Assembly: GCA_963678275.1 (NCBI GenBank)
Contig: OY782765.1
Location: 2,666,001 to 2,730,000, forward strand
DNA from: G963677445 sp963678275
GTDB taxonomy: Bacteria; Bacteroidota; Ignavibacteria; Ignavibacteriales; Melioribacteraceae
Reading direction: 5' to 3'
DNA length: 64,000 nucleotides
The notes below the pieces were generated by a model, which was not told the DNA's origin, did no database searches, and saw only the letters and a program-made list of their open reading frames with translations. A program made the position numbers and the translations under genes. This document shows, in pieces, positions 16,301-25,151 of the stretch (within the stretch, counting starts at the first letter, position 1; every line of letters begins with the position of its first letter).

Positions 16301-16886
16301 CCTCATAATTCCCTGAATAAAAGTCTTCCGGCAGTTTTTCAAGTTTGTCCCTTTTCATAAAAAAGGAAACAATCTGCTCTTTAAGAAAAAATTTCGAGCC
16401 AAAAAGCCTGATAAGATCAGGAACATCCCTCGAATCCTCATTTTTCAGTTCTTTTTCAATGATCTCATCGATGCTCAGTTCAAGAAGTTCAGCCGAAACA
16501 TTCTGATCGGCTGGTAAAAAATTCGCGTCGACGCCCGCTTCGGGGGCAAACTCTTTCAGAATATCAATACAAAATGAATGGATTGTCGATATTTTTGCCG
16601 AAACAAGCTGTTTCCTCGCCCTGTCCAGCCTTTTCTTAAGCAATGGATTATCTTCCTCATCCATTCTTCTTTCAATCTCAAGGGCAATTTTGCTATTCAG
16701 CTCACCCGCCGCTTTTTCAGTGAAAGTTATAGCTGCAATGTTCCTGAGGCTGATATCCTCGTTAAGAACTATCTCAACATATCTTTTCGCCAGGACAAAG
16801 GTTTTCCCCGAACCGGCATTGGCAGTCAGCGATATGTGTCTTGAATAATCGAGGGCGGCTTTTTGCCAGGGTGTCAGTTCCGCCAT
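13371..16886 (-). CDS. UvrD-like helicase with C-terminal PD-(D/E)XK nuclease (AddA/RecB-like)
   Basis: 1171 residues. Superfamily 1A helicase motifs: Walker A TANAGSGKTF (21-30), motif Ia AAITFTEKAA, Walker B MIDEYQDTN (381-389), motif III GDEKQSIYMFRGAE (412-425), motif V TIHQSKGLEFK and motif VI YVAVTRA. The nuclease follows at the C-terminus: Asp1056 in HGILDKL, VDFKTDS (1068-1074) and QLEFYAW. A cysteine set (one in SSCPMKYKLTYE, then Cys1156, Cys1159 and Cys1168) looks like the iron-sulphur staple known from AddB-type nucleases. It should resect double-strand breaks for recombination. No AddB partner is in the window. Its ATG follows directly after the stop of the kinase gene. Confidence 0.92.
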   Translation of the reverse strand: MAELTPWQKAALDYSRHISLTANAGSGKTFVLAKRYVEIVLNEDISLRNIAAITFTEKAAGELNSKIALEIERRMDEEDNPLLKKRLDRARKQLVSAKISTIHSFCIDILKEFAPEAGVDANFLPADQNVSAELLELSIDEIIEKELKNEDSRDVPDLIRLFGSKFFLKEQIVSFFMKRDKLEKLPEDFYSGNYEEIAGRYIKLFEDNFDKHYSRLYSRLISLLNQINSLVLDSDPANETARLTEELLLKFDKIDSLSEQLSFLFHQIIPEITTKQGSLRKKGYSGAAGKETASEKTDELEDIFKHFRLLEYPADFEAVNKSLARFAQKLYNLYGQINEEYTKAKNQRGMLDFDDLLILSRKVLRFEHVKNSLAGQYNYIMIDEYQDTNELQYEIFKPLLDELRRGNLFVVGDEKQSIYMFRGAELEVFNRTRSDIQSQGDEEGILELPHSFRMSPAIAFFTNTIFGSLFGNADKRYNETEYNELVCARSPENIGSVEFLITNSDATEISEADLVAGRIINLLNNSDIAPGDIAVLCRKRSDFDQLERAFLSRKIPYTIIGGRGFYQRQLIYDILNYCRFLHNPDNDLALTGILRSPFFMIDDTSIYTLSLKSGRTLYEKLALSVQEDTRYSEIQRQLSEHLKFAGSGDIPALLRKILAETGYLKIISARRDAEQELANIEKLIGITINFVAQGSKTLFDYIDYLAKASETRFEEGQANVESGGGNLKIMTIHQSKGLEFKALFLYGNNSSTREETVKKGETAIDPLFGILTKVPVSSFFDDYLLPPVAGLYKYIENRKLIAEAKRLLYVAVTRAVDFLFISADTGGRSKIKKNSFFEFLISALKTDFESGDLKLSGGLKYMAGAEESFEIRSEEFEMDIAIITETDQEERYIAPVLSEPAPVKIMDNNLDEVPSGEIISAVRYSLFSSCPMKYKLTYELGYDPDLLAEKDNRPEKSSVKKNILSPEKRGSFIHKMLEYNPSPRNFDDVFDKVAGSPALPDLAEDEKNEFRESIRDVVITFLESPVYNSLMKEGDTRDEFEIYRKVNDYYLHGILDKLIVGEKEIIIVDFKTDSLENSGIEEKAKLYLPQLEFYAWLASGMFGERKITVYLLFVQEPENPVRIEIKDEHLRKTGERIGQFIRMKRTGGYEKEAGHCKECKFSRGNNECIVK

Positions 16887-19800
16887 TTATATATTTTCCG
16901 GAATTTTCAGTAGCATTGTGGTCCCCTCAGGAGAGGTGTTTTCAACACTGATAGAACCATGGATACTCTCAAAAAATCTTTTTGCCATACTCAGCCCCAA
17001 CCCCATTCCTTTTGTTTTGGTTGTGAAGTTATCCTTAAAGATATCATTTTTTATTTCCGGATTTATTCCCGCTCCGTCATCTATCACTCTTATAAGGACA
17101 TTATTTTCCTCGTCGCTTGTGGCAATTTCAATATTTTCAGCTCCGGCCTGAATTGAATTTCTCACCAGGTTGATAAGGGTTCTCATCACCTGATCTTTAT
17201 CCGATGTAACCATTATTTCTTTTTTATGAAGCAAAAGTTTTATGCTTACCTTTTCTTCCATAAACAGATTCACCGTATCAGCCAGCGCGTGATCTACCGC
17301 GAATTTTTCAAGCTTAAGGCTTGGCATCCGGGCAAAATTCGAGAATTCCGAAGCTATGTTTTTTAATGTTTCTATCTGGTTGATTACTGTGTTGGTCACT
17401 TTTTCAAAAATATCATCAAATTTGGGCGACTTATCCTTATAAGAAATAATTAGCTGCTGAACAGCAAGTTTCATTGGGGTGAGAGGATTTTTAATCTCAT
17501 GAGCGACCTGACGGGATATCTGTTTCCAGGCTGTTTCCCTCTCAATTTCAGCGAGCTGCGCCTGGCTTTTTTTAAGATCATAGATCATCGAGTTAAATCC
17601 TTCGATGAGTTCACCTATCTCTCCGCGGCTTTTTTCATTCAGCTCAAGGCTCAAATCTCCCCGTGCAACCGCTTTTGTCGCCTGGGTCAGTTTTCTTATA
17701 GGAGATGAAATCTGGTTGGCAAATAACGCGCTGATTATCACTATCATGATAACAACAAATGAATAACTGCCGAAAAGAAAAATATCAATTTCAACACCTC
17801 CGAATGGAAGCATTATCGGATTAAAAACATCCGATACTTTTATAATATACTCACTTTCACCAAGAACGGCCTTATAATAGAGCGAATTAAATTCATAGTT
17901 TTCTATCTTTTCACTTACCACACTTTCGCGTGAACCTGAATTGATAAGCTCATTATAAACTTCAGGATTAAGATAGGAAGGAATAAGTCCGATTTTATAA
18001 AATCTGTCCTGTGTGCTGTAAACAATTCTTGGACCTTTATAGAGCGCGAAATTAATACCCAGGTCAACAGCGGCTTTTTCAAAAATTGATTTGTCGATCA
18101 GATAATTTTTGGAGAGATAATTATTTATATATTCTTCCAGTGATACCGCTCTTTTACCAAGTTTATATATTACCGCGTCTTCATTTTTCGATTCAGTCGA
18201 GTTTTTAAGATACAATCCGAAAAACATAAGGGGAATAATAGAAACCAAAAGAAACGCCAGCAGAAGTTTTGTCCGGAAACTGGCAAAAATTTCAAGATTT
18301 TTACTAAACCTGAAAATTGATATGATAAAGAGAATTGCAAAAATTATAATGCTGTGAATAAGAAAAATTTTAAAGAAATTATAAAGACTCAGTGAAACCT
18401 CTTTTTCGGCAAGGGCGACCGCTATTTTTCTTGTAATATCATGCTCCCAGGTTTTCAACACATAAACCCTGTGCAGTTCATCATTGAGAGGAATCAGCAT
18501 CCACTTTTCATTATCCCTGTTGAATTCTTCGGCAACAAGTAATTCTTTTTCTTCATCATTAAGATTAATATCAGCGTGAAAATTAACCAGTTCATTATCG
18601 TGAAAATCGAATATTTTTAACTCCTCAAAATCGACCGCGGTGCTAAAAAACACTTTTCTCATTGAAAGAAAAGCAGGAATATCATCCATATCCAGCGATG
18701 AGACATCATAAATTACCGAAGCGTCAAGAAATCCTGAAAGCCGGCCCCGGCCTGTCACCGGAATTATACCCCTGATAATTTTATTGCCTGTTGATGAAAT
18801 CCTTTCCTTTATTATTTTTATACCGTCAAAATTTTTATCCATATCAACCCAGGAACCCCGGTAATTTTCGGGAAAACGGAATCCGAACCCTCCCATGTAT
18901 TCACCCTCGGGTGATATAAAATTGAGTTCACTGCTTAAACCCTCTCTTTGCAGCACACTCTTGCTCCATAACTTAAAGGCGGTTAATTCAAAATTTTCCG
19001 TCTCTTCAAAACACTTCCTTACCGATTCCTCCTGGAAAGATGAGATGAGTGTCTCCCGGATAAGAAACTCCATGAAATTTTCATTTGGCCGGGTTAATTC
19101 CAGAGCGGTTTTTTTGAGAGATTCACGCTCCAGTTCCGAATTATAATAGTTCAGCAGCGATACCGTGATAATTGAGGAAGCCAAGAGATAATAGAGAGGA
19201 TAAAGCAGATTTTTCTTCTTCTGAACTACGAGAGGATAGGCCAGAAGAAAGGTAATTGTTATATGCATTATTCTAATAAGCGGAGTTCCCTGCGGCTGTT
19301 CCTGAAAAGCGTCGTAAACAATGCCGCTGATCTGCATCAGAATAAATAATAAAAGAAAGAATAAAAGTGGTGAAGTTTTATTCTTCGAAGGAAAACTCTT
19401 AAAGATTATAACAATATAACAAATAGATGCTGTGACGAGGCAAAATCCCAGTATGAGAACACTTAGATGCATAATAAAGGAAGGGGCCCCCGGTATCAAA
19501 AGTGTGTCGCGGAAATACTCCAGTGATGAGTCGAAGAGAACACTTTTAAGAGCTGCTCCGAGCCCTCTTAAGGAAACAAGAAAAAGAAAGATGGATACCA
19601 GCAAAACCGGAATGAAAGTCAGGTAACTTCCCCGGTTTGGTTTTCCCGCGAAGTTGAACCGGTAAATATACCTGAATCCGACTGCAATTATAATCAGAAA
19701 AGAGATGGTGGTAATAAAAAATTCCAGCGGAGATCTTACTGTCCCGAAAAGGAACATGGATGAAAAATAGGAAGGATCGGCAATTCCCCCGTCGAAAAAT

Positions 19801-20699
19801 TTCACCGGCAGTTCAAATTCAAACATTAATAGGCGTATACCGGTAATATAAACGGCAATAATAAGAAATTTCACCAGCCTTAGTTTAATTTTCATAAAAT
19901 CTTCATAAAATCCCAGTCCCAGGAGAATTACACCAATAAGGCTCAAAACCGACTGAAAAGTGGAAATTGATTCATCGAGAGTTTCTATTTCAGCATTCAG
20001 TGTTGGTTTGATAAAACTTATACTGGCAATTTTTGTTCCCGCTGAATTATAAAGATAGAATGAATGGAAGCGGCCATCGAGTTCTTTCTCAAAAGGATAT
20101 TCGAAATTTATAACAAAATCGGTGTGATATCTTTCACCAAATTCTTCAATAATACTGATGGGGTGATAAAAAGTGTTTTCCAGATGATACAGTTTTTCAA
20201 CCTGGTAGTTGACAACAAGCAGCAGATTCCGTCCCGCGGTTTTAACCTTCCGCGCCATCGAGAGTGATACAACAAGACCGTTATTATGAAAAAAAGAAGC
20301 TCCCGACAAAGAGAAAGAATCGGGAATAAATATATCGGGATTATCTGACCAGGCATAAGCTTCACGGCCGGTTAGAAGAAATGAGTTAAAATAACCCTGA
20401 CTTTTCTGCCGTAAAATATTAACAATATCTTTTTTGCCTCTGAGAGAATCGCTGTTGGTTTTTCGCAGTTCTTCCGAAATAGAGGTGAATTTATCTTTTA
20501 GTTTTTCCTCTGTTTCAGCAAATCTCTGCCTTACCTCCCCCTCGATTTTCGCGAGACGGTCATTAAGGTTTTCGGGCCAGACTGATTCCCTGTTTTTTAT
20601 AAGAACCGGGGAAAGAACACCCGACAAAACAATCAGAACAACCGTTACAAACAACAAAATAAAATACTTCGAGCTACCGGCAAAGATTTTTTTCAGCAT
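16887..20699 (-). CDS. Large polytopic sensor histidine kinase, NtrY-like
   Basis: 1270 residues. A first TM helix (about 12-32) is followed by an extracytoplasmic region to about 245 with a coiled-coil start. Next come about eight TM helices, a second extracytoplasmic region, two more TM helices, a third sensor segment and a last TM helix before the HAMP domain (SSPIRKLTQATKAVARGDL). The kinase core is complete: His1067 in VAHEIKNPLTPM, N box NLVRNSIQAG (1177-1186), G1 DDGAGI and G2 GMGLGLSMAK. The H box is of the NtrB/NtrY type. No response regulator is adjacent, so it is an orphan here. It is tightly packed with the DUF4783 gene (one base gap) and the helicase gene. Confidence 0.92.
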   Translation of the reverse strand: MLKKIFAGSSKYFILLFVTVVLIVLSGVLSPVLIKNRESVWPENLNDRLAKIEGEVRQRFAETEEKLKDKFTSISEELRKTNSDSLRGKKDIVNILRQKSQGYFNSFLLTGREAYAWSDNPDIFIPDSFSLSGASFFHNNGLVVSLSMARKVKTAGRNLLLVVNYQVEKLYHLENTFYHPISIIEEFGERYHTDFVINFEYPFEKELDGRFHSFYLYNSAGTKIASISFIKPTLNAEIETLDESISTFQSVLSLIGVILLGLGFYEDFMKIKLRLVKFLIIAVYITGIRLLMFEFELPVKFFDGGIADPSYFSSMFLFGTVRSPLEFFITTISFLIIIAVGFRYIYRFNFAGKPNRGSYLTFIPVLLVSIFLFLVSLRGLGAALKSVLFDSSLEYFRDTLLIPGAPSFIMHLSVLILGFCLVTASICYIVIIFKSFPSKNKTSPLLFFLLLFILMQISGIVYDAFQEQPQGTPLIRIMHITITFLLAYPLVVQKKKNLLYPLYYLLASSIITVSLLNYYNSELERESLKKTALELTRPNENFMEFLIRETLISSFQEESVRKCFEETENFELTAFKLWSKSVLQREGLSSELNFISPEGEYMGGFGFRFPENYRGSWVDMDKNFDGIKIIKERISSTGNKIIRGIIPVTGRGRLSGFLDASVIYDVSSLDMDDIPAFLSMRKVFFSTAVDFEELKIFDFHDNELVNFHADINLNDEEKELLVAEEFNRDNEKWMLIPLNDELHRVYVLKTWEHDITRKIAVALAEKEVSLSLYNFFKIFLIHSIIIFAILFIISIFRFSKNLEIFASFRTKLLLAFLLVSIIPLMFFGLYLKNSTESKNEDAVIYKLGKRAVSLEEYINNYLSKNYLIDKSIFEKAAVDLGINFALYKGPRIVYSTQDRFYKIGLIPSYLNPEVYNELINSGSRESVVSEKIENYEFNSLYYKAVLGESEYIIKVSDVFNPIMLPFGGVEIDIFLFGSYSFVVIMIVIISALFANQISSPIRKLTQATKAVARGDLSLELNEKSRGEIGELIEGFNSMIYDLKKSQAQLAEIERETAWKQISRQVAHEIKNPLTPMKLAVQQLIISYKDKSPKFDDIFEKVTNTVINQIETLKNIASEFSNFARMPSLKLEKFAVDHALADTVNLFMEEKVSIKLLLHKKEIMVTSDKDQVMRTLINLVRNSIQAGAENIEIATSDEENNVLIRVIDDGAGINPEIKNDIFKDNFTTKTKGMGLGLSMAKRFFESIHGSISVENTSPEGTTMLLKIPENI

Positions 20700-20700
20700 T

Positions 20701-21123
20701 TCAGTTAATCGTTATCTGGGATATTTTCCAGTTTTCTCCGGCAAGTTTCAATGAGATATATACTTTGGAGATTTTTCTTACTCCTTTATATCTGTATGAA
20801 AACCTCCCGGAGGCAAAAGGATATGGTTTATCAAATTTTATATTATTGAGCCTGAAATTTGCCCCTTCAATTTTTTTCAGGAAATCCTTTAGAATATGAT
20901 ATGCCTGATTTCGGGAAAAATAACCGCTCGTACCATTTTTTATACTCAGATAAATATTACCGGCAATATCATCGTCAAACTTATCAATACTGCAACTATT
21001 TAATCCTGCCTCGAACCGGCTGAATATCTTTCCGGGTCCCTGGATAAAATCAGCCCCGGCCGGTGAACCCTGAATAAAAAAAGGGCAGCAAATAATGGCG
21101 ATTATAATCATTCTCACAAACAT
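20701..21123 (-). CDS. DUF4783 (NTF2-like) exported protein
   Basis: 140 residues with an N-terminal hydrophobic segment (MFVRMIIIAIICCPFFIQG) acting as a signal or anchor. The rest fits DUF4783, a small NTF2-like fold common in Bacteroidota: FSRNQAYHILKDFLKK, then YKGVRKISKVYISLK and WKISQITIN at the end. Function is unknown; the fold usually binds small ligands or mediates dimerisation. It is the first gene of the leftward run with the kinase and the helicase-nuclease, ending one base before the kinase ATG. Confidence 0.75.
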   Translation of the reverse strand: MFVRMIIIAIICCPFFIQGSPAGADFIQGPGKIFSRFEAGLNSCSIDKFDDDIAGNIYLSIKNGTSGYFSRNQAYHILKDFLKKIEGANFRLNNIKFDKPYPFASGRFSYRYKGVRKISKVYISLKLAGENWKISQITIN

Positions 21124-21174
21124 TTCTCATATCTTTCATTCTCATTCGCAAAATACTCAATTAACATTAAAAAA

Positions 21175-21196
21175 GCATACCCCGTCAAGGGTATGC
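21175..21196 (-). terminator. Hairpin terminator after the FnIII lipoprotein gene
   Basis: GCATACCC (21175-21182) pairs with GGGTATGC (21189-21196). Read leftward it is followed by TTTTTTAATG. Confidence 0.88.
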
Positions 21197-21222
21197 CGCA
21201 ATAATTCTTCCGGTTTTTTCTT

Positions 21223-22053
21223 CTACCTGCTTCTTACCGTCGAAGGTGAGGAATGAATCTTTCGTTCAACATTTTTTTTCAGCATTTTTTCACCCGGTAT
21301 TAACTGAAATGCCCAGTCAAATACCATTCTTTCCGGAGTAATCTGGGATACCCTTATCTTTGCGTAATGATTATCAACAGTCCAAATCACATAGGTATGG
21401 TTTATCTTCGCTTCGACATACTTCACATTATCATCAGGTAAAATGGGTACCCAGCCTCCGGTTGGCGCCTCGGTAATATCATAAATATCATCAGTCCTTC
21501 CCATATCCTGGATGTCGAATTCTTCCCATACATTCAGGTAAAATACCCCTTCATAGTTTTCGAAAAAGAAATCTGCCAGATAATCATTATAGGGCACAAT
21601 TGATTCTTCGGCAAAACTGAAACCGGCAAGGTCGGGCTGAGTTATATAGTCATAGACAATTTCATTTGTTCCTTCAGGACGCGCGATCCCATATACTTCA
21701 TCATAACTGAGCTCACTTTCGTTGTTATTAAAATCGTAAGCGGCGACACCATAGTAATATTTTTCGCCGTTAACAGCTTCATAGTCAACAAATGAAGTAT
21801 TGGGTGTTGACCCGATCAGTGTATATTCACCCCAGTAATCTTCCGCGTAATAGATATTAAATCCCTGCAGATCTCTTTCCGGGGGGGCTGACCAGTGAAT
21901 TTCAACTTCTCCGTCGTAGGAATAAGTTCTTACATTTGTTGGCGGAGAAGGAGCGGATGTATCATAAGAAAATGTTTCTTCATCACAGGAGTATGAAAAA
22001 AGTGTCAATCCCATGAGTAAAAGCAACAGTGTTATATTTTTTCTGGTTTTCAT
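21223..22053 (-). CDS. Lipoprotein with fibronectin type III domain
   Basis: 276 residues. The signal ends GLTLFSYSCDEE, with Cys23 as the likely lipidated residue. Residues about 33-125 form a fibronectin type III fold: PSPPTNVRTYSYDGEVEIHW, then DLQGFNIYYAED and YYYGVAAYDFNNNES. The C-terminal 150 residues are unassigned and rich in aromatic residues. It is probably a surface or periplasmic binding lipoprotein. It has its own terminator. Confidence 0.8.
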   Translation of the reverse strand: MKTRKNITLLLLLMGLTLFSYSCDEETFSYDTSAPSPPTNVRTYSYDGEVEIHWSAPPERDLQGFNIYYAEDYWGEYTLIGSTPNTSFVDYEAVNGEKYYYGVAAYDFNNNESELSYDEVYGIARPEGTNEIVYDYITQPDLAGFSFAEESIVPYNDYLADFFFENYEGVFYLNVWEEFDIQDMGRTDDIYDITEAPTGGWVPILPDDNVKYVEAKINHTYVIWTVDNHYAKIRVSQITPERMVFDWAFQLIPGEKMLKKNVERKIHSSPSTVRSR

Positions 22054-22154
22054 TTTTTTCTCCTTTTTGTTTATTAAATAAACAGCAAAGAGAATGCCAA
22101 AGTATTTCCCTTGAAATCACTTGTTTTTGAGCATATCAATGCGGTTTTAAAATT

Positions 22155-22192
22155 AAAGTGTCCACTTATTTATACAAACAGGTGGACACTTT
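22155..22192 (-). terminator. Terminator of the pyrR-pyrB-pyrC operon
   Basis: AAAGTGTCCAC (22155-22165) pairs with GTGGACACTTT (22182-22192), an 11-bp stem located just past the pyrC stop. Leftward the stem is followed by AATTTTAAAA. Confidence 0.85.
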
Positions 22193-22201
22193 TTTTGAAA
22201 A

Positions 22202-23491
22202 TTATATTTTATTGTAGCTTCCTTCAAAGCAAAGCTGCCCTTTATTTATTGTCGCGACAGGTTTTCCTGTAAGCAGTCTTTTATCGAAGGGGGTATTCTT
22301 CGATTTACTTCTGAACTTATTAACATCTACAGTCCATACTTTCCCGGCATCGAAAATGGTCAGGTTTGCTTTTTCTCCTTCCGCGATTTTCGGTATATCA
22401 AGATTTAGTATTTTCCGCGGATTTATTGCTAATTTATAAATAAGGTCCTCGATAGTAAGATGTTTTTTATTTACAAGCTCACTGATTGACAGACCAAGCT
22501 GGGTTTCGAGGCCTATTATACCATTTGGCGCGTAAATAAATTCTTTTTCTTTATCTTCTACCGCGTGAGGAGCGTGGTCACTCGCGATACAGTCGATAGT
22601 GCCATCCTTCAGCCCTTCTATTACCGCTTCAACATCCTGACGGGTTCTAAGGGGAGGATTCATTTTGTAATTAGTGTCATAAGATTTAAGCGACTCATCG
22701 GTAAGAGTAAAATGATGGGGCGTAACCTCGGCTGTAACATTTATTCCCCTGGCCTTTGCTTCCCTGACAAGCTGAATAGAATTTTTTGTACTGATATGAG
22801 CAATATGAACCTTTCCACCGGTATATTCAGCCACCATAATGTCACGGGCAACAACCAGGTCTTCAGCGATTGATGGCAGCCCGGCCAGGCCTAAAGTAGT
22901 TGAAACAATACTTTCATTCATCACTCCTTCATCCATTGAGGGATCTTCGCAATGCTCTATAATCGGGGTATTGAATATTTTTGTATATTCCATCGCGCTG
23001 CGGAGTATAGCGGCGGTTTTCACAGCGACGCCATCATCTGAAAAAGCCACTGCGCCCATTTCATGCATCTCGGCGAGAGGAGCCAGAAATTCACCTTTTC
23101 TTTCAAGTGTTACAGCGCCTATCGGAAAAACATCTACCAAATGACTCCGGGATTTTGCCCTGATCAGGTTAACTACTTCGGCTGAATCGGTAGAGGGGGT
23201 GGTATTTGGCATGCAGGCGATGCCGGTAAATCCTCCGGCTGCGGCTGAATCACTGCCTGTTTTGATTGTTTCGGTATGTTCTCTGCCCGGTTCTCTCAGG
23301 TGTACATGCATATCAAAAAAGCCTGGCGCGCAATAAAAATCATCAAACTCATATACCGTCGCGTTCTCTGTATCCGATTCCGGAATATCTCCGATTTTTT
23401 TAATAACACCATCCTCAATAATTAAATCGGTTTTTCTGTTTAATCCCCGGAGTGGATCTGTCAGGATCACTCCTTTTAATATAGTTTCCAT
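22202..23491 (-). CDS. pyrC: Dihydroorotase
   Basis: 429 residues, class I dihydroorotase, the third step of de novo pyrimidine synthesis (carbamoyl-aspartate to dihydroorotate). Zinc-site motifs: DMHVHLREPGREHTE near residue 60, IIEHCEDPS, VHIAHISTKNS and the catalytic IASDHAPHA. The short and long beta-sandwich parts are at the two ends. It follows pyrB by 14 bases in a pyrR-pyrB-pyrC operon and ends at a strong terminator. Confidence 0.97.
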   Translation of the reverse strand: METILKGVILTDPLRGLNRKTDLIIEDGVIKKIGDIPESDTENATVYEFDDFYCAPGFFDMHVHLREPGREHTETIKTGSDSAAAGGFTGIACMPNTTPSTDSAEVVNLIRAKSRSHLVDVFPIGAVTLERKGEFLAPLAEMHEMGAVAFSDDGVAVKTAAILRSAMEYTKIFNTPIIEHCEDPSMDEGVMNESIVSTTLGLAGLPSIAEDLVVARDIMVAEYTGGKVHIAHISTKNSIQLVREAKARGINVTAEVTPHHFTLTDESLKSYDTNYKMNPPLRTRQDVEAVIEGLKDGTIDCIASDHAPHAVEDKEKEFIYAPNGIIGLETQLGLSISELVNKKHLTIEDLIYKLAINPRKILNLDIPKIAEGEKANLTIFDAGKVWTVDVNKFRSKSKNTPFDKRLLTGKPVATINKGQLCFEGSYNKI

Positions 23492-23505
23492 TTATTCCTC
23501 TGATT

Positions 23506-24426
23506 TTAATTCATTGTACCAAGTAGATAAAGCGCCGCCATCCTGACAGCCACACCATTTGTAACCTGGTCGAGTATGAGCTGATAAGGTCCGTCCGCGA
23601 CTTCTGATGAAAGCTCGACACCCCTGTTAATCGGACCCGGATGAAGAACAAGAATATCCTGATTGTATTTATCAAGTCTTTCAGCGGTAATACCAAAATA
23701 GGTATGATATTCCCTTGTGGAAGGTATTGTGGTGCCCGCTTTCCTTTCAAGCTGAATCCTCAATACGTTAATCACATCGTTTTCTTTTATCGCTTCATCA
23801 ATTGATGTGTAAATCTTTACTCCAAGCTGTTCAAGAAATCGGGGAATCATTGTCGCCGGACCACATACCGAAACATTCGCGCCCGCTGTTTTTAAACCGA
23901 ATATATTTGAAAGCGCGACCCGGCTGTGAGCGATATCCCCGACAATACAAACATTCAGCCCTTCAAGTCTGCCAAACTTTTCTCTTATCGTGTACATATC
24001 CAGAAGAGCCTGGGTCGGATGTTCATGTCTTCCATCCCCCGCGTTAATAATATTAGCGTTCGATATCCTGGTCAGGAACTGCGGAACGCCCGATGATTCA
24101 TGCCTGACAACAATCATGTCAACCTTCATTGCCTCAATATTCCTTACAGTATCCTTAAAAGTTTCACCTTTTTTTGTACTGCTTGTAGAAGCGCTGAAAT
24201 TGATTACATCTGCCGATAACCTCTTTTGAGCAAGCTCAAATGACATTCTTGTTCGGGTAGAACTTTCAAAGAAAAGGTTGACAATTGTTTTGCCCTGGAG
24301 TGTGGGCACTTTTTTAATGGGTCTTTCCAGAATCTCCCTGAAAGTCGAAGCAGTATCAAGAATGAGATGCAAATCTTCGGCCGGAACCCCGTATAATCCT
24401 AATAAATGTCTGCTTGATAATGCCAT
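23506..24426 (-). CDS. pyrB: Aspartate carbamoyltransferase catalytic subunit
   Basis: 306 residues, the usual catalytic-chain length. It condenses carbamoyl phosphate with aspartate. The carbamoyl-phosphate loop ESSTRTRMSFE is near residue 54, HEHPTQALLD near 135 and HPGPINRGVE near 265. No regulatory chain (PyrI) is adjacent, as expected where PyrR controls the operon. It ends 14 bases before pyrC and starts four bases after the pyrR stop. Confidence 0.97.
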   Translation of the reverse strand: MALSSRHLLGLYGVPAEDLHLILDTASTFREILERPIKKVPTLQGKTIVNLFFESSTRTRMSFELAQKRLSADVINFSASTSSTKKGETFKDTVRNIEAMKVDMIVVRHESSGVPQFLTRISNANIINAGDGRHEHPTQALLDMYTIREKFGRLEGLNVCIVGDIAHSRVALSNIFGLKTAGANVSVCGPATMIPRFLEQLGVKIYTSIDEAIKENDVINVLRIQLERKAGTTIPSTREYHTYFGITAERLDKYNQDILVLHPGPINRGVELSSEVADGPYQLILDQVTNGVAVRMAALYLLGTMN

Positions 24427-24430
24427 TTTT

Positions 24431-24988
24431 TTACTCGCCAGTTTGTTTTTCAGTTACGTCAATTAAATAGACTGCGTCTTCACCATCAATCTCTTTCATC
24501 TTAACTTTAACTTCCTCATTTATGGAAGTCGGAATATTTTTGCCGACAAAATCAGCTTTCACCGGCAGTTCACGGTGTCCCCGGTCAATTAGAGAACAAA
24601 ACTGTATGGTATCGGGGCGGCCAAGGTCCATAAGCGCGTCCATAGCGGCTCTGACAGTTCTTCCGGTATAGAGCACATCATCAATCATTACAACATCCCG
24701 ATTATTAATGTCAAAAGTAATATCGGTCACAGAAACTTCAGGCTGTTTCAGTCTTGTCCTGAAATCATCCCGGTAAAGAGTGATATCAAGAATTCCAAAC
24801 TGGGGAGCTGAGTTATCTATTTCTTTCATTTTATCGCGGATTCGGCGGGCGACAAATTCACCGCGGGTTTTAATTCCAATGACCACCAGGTTTTCGCATC
24901 CTTTGTTTCTTTCCAGAATTTCATGCGCCAGCCTGGTAATTGTGCGGGTCATTCCCGCTTCATCAATAATTTTTGCTTTTATGTCCAT
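24431..24988 (-). CDS. pyrR: PyrR: pyrimidine operon regulator / uracil phosphoribosyltransferase
   Basis: 185 residues from the ATG at 24988. An ATG at 25030 in the same frame has no ribosome site, while GGGGG lies about 11 bases before 24988 and the resulting MDIKAKIIDEAGMTRT start matches the family. The PRPP-binding loop VVMIDDVLYTGRTVRAAMDA is intact. In other bacteria PyrR binds a leader RNA and attenuates the operon with UMP as signal; some homologues are only enzymes. I see no clear anti-terminator/terminator pair between 24989 and 25151, so RNA control is not shown. Confidence 0.93.
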   Translation of the reverse strand: MDIKAKIIDEAGMTRTITRLAHEILERNKGCENLVVIGIKTRGEFVARRIRDKMKEIDNSAPQFGILDITLYRDDFRTRLKQPEVSVTDITFDINNRDVVMIDDVLYTGRTVRAAMDALMDLGRPDTIQFCSLIDRGHRELPVKADFVGKNIPTSINEEVKVKMKEIDGEDAVYLIDVTEKQTGE

Positions 24989-25151
24989 ATACAAAAAATC
25001 CCCCTTGACTTTCGTCGCGGAGGTCTCCATTTTGATTTTTTATTTTATCTTTCATTCCTTTTTTATCTCCCGGATAAACTTAAAGGAAAAATCAGTTAAT
25101 TTTAGTTAACCAAGATAAAATATTTTATTTTAAAATCCAGAATAATTTTCA

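Noticed and set aside
24989..25151. PyrR-dependent attenuator before pyrR
   Set aside because: No alternative terminator/anti-terminator hairpins or conserved binding loop could be drawn in this AT-rich leader.
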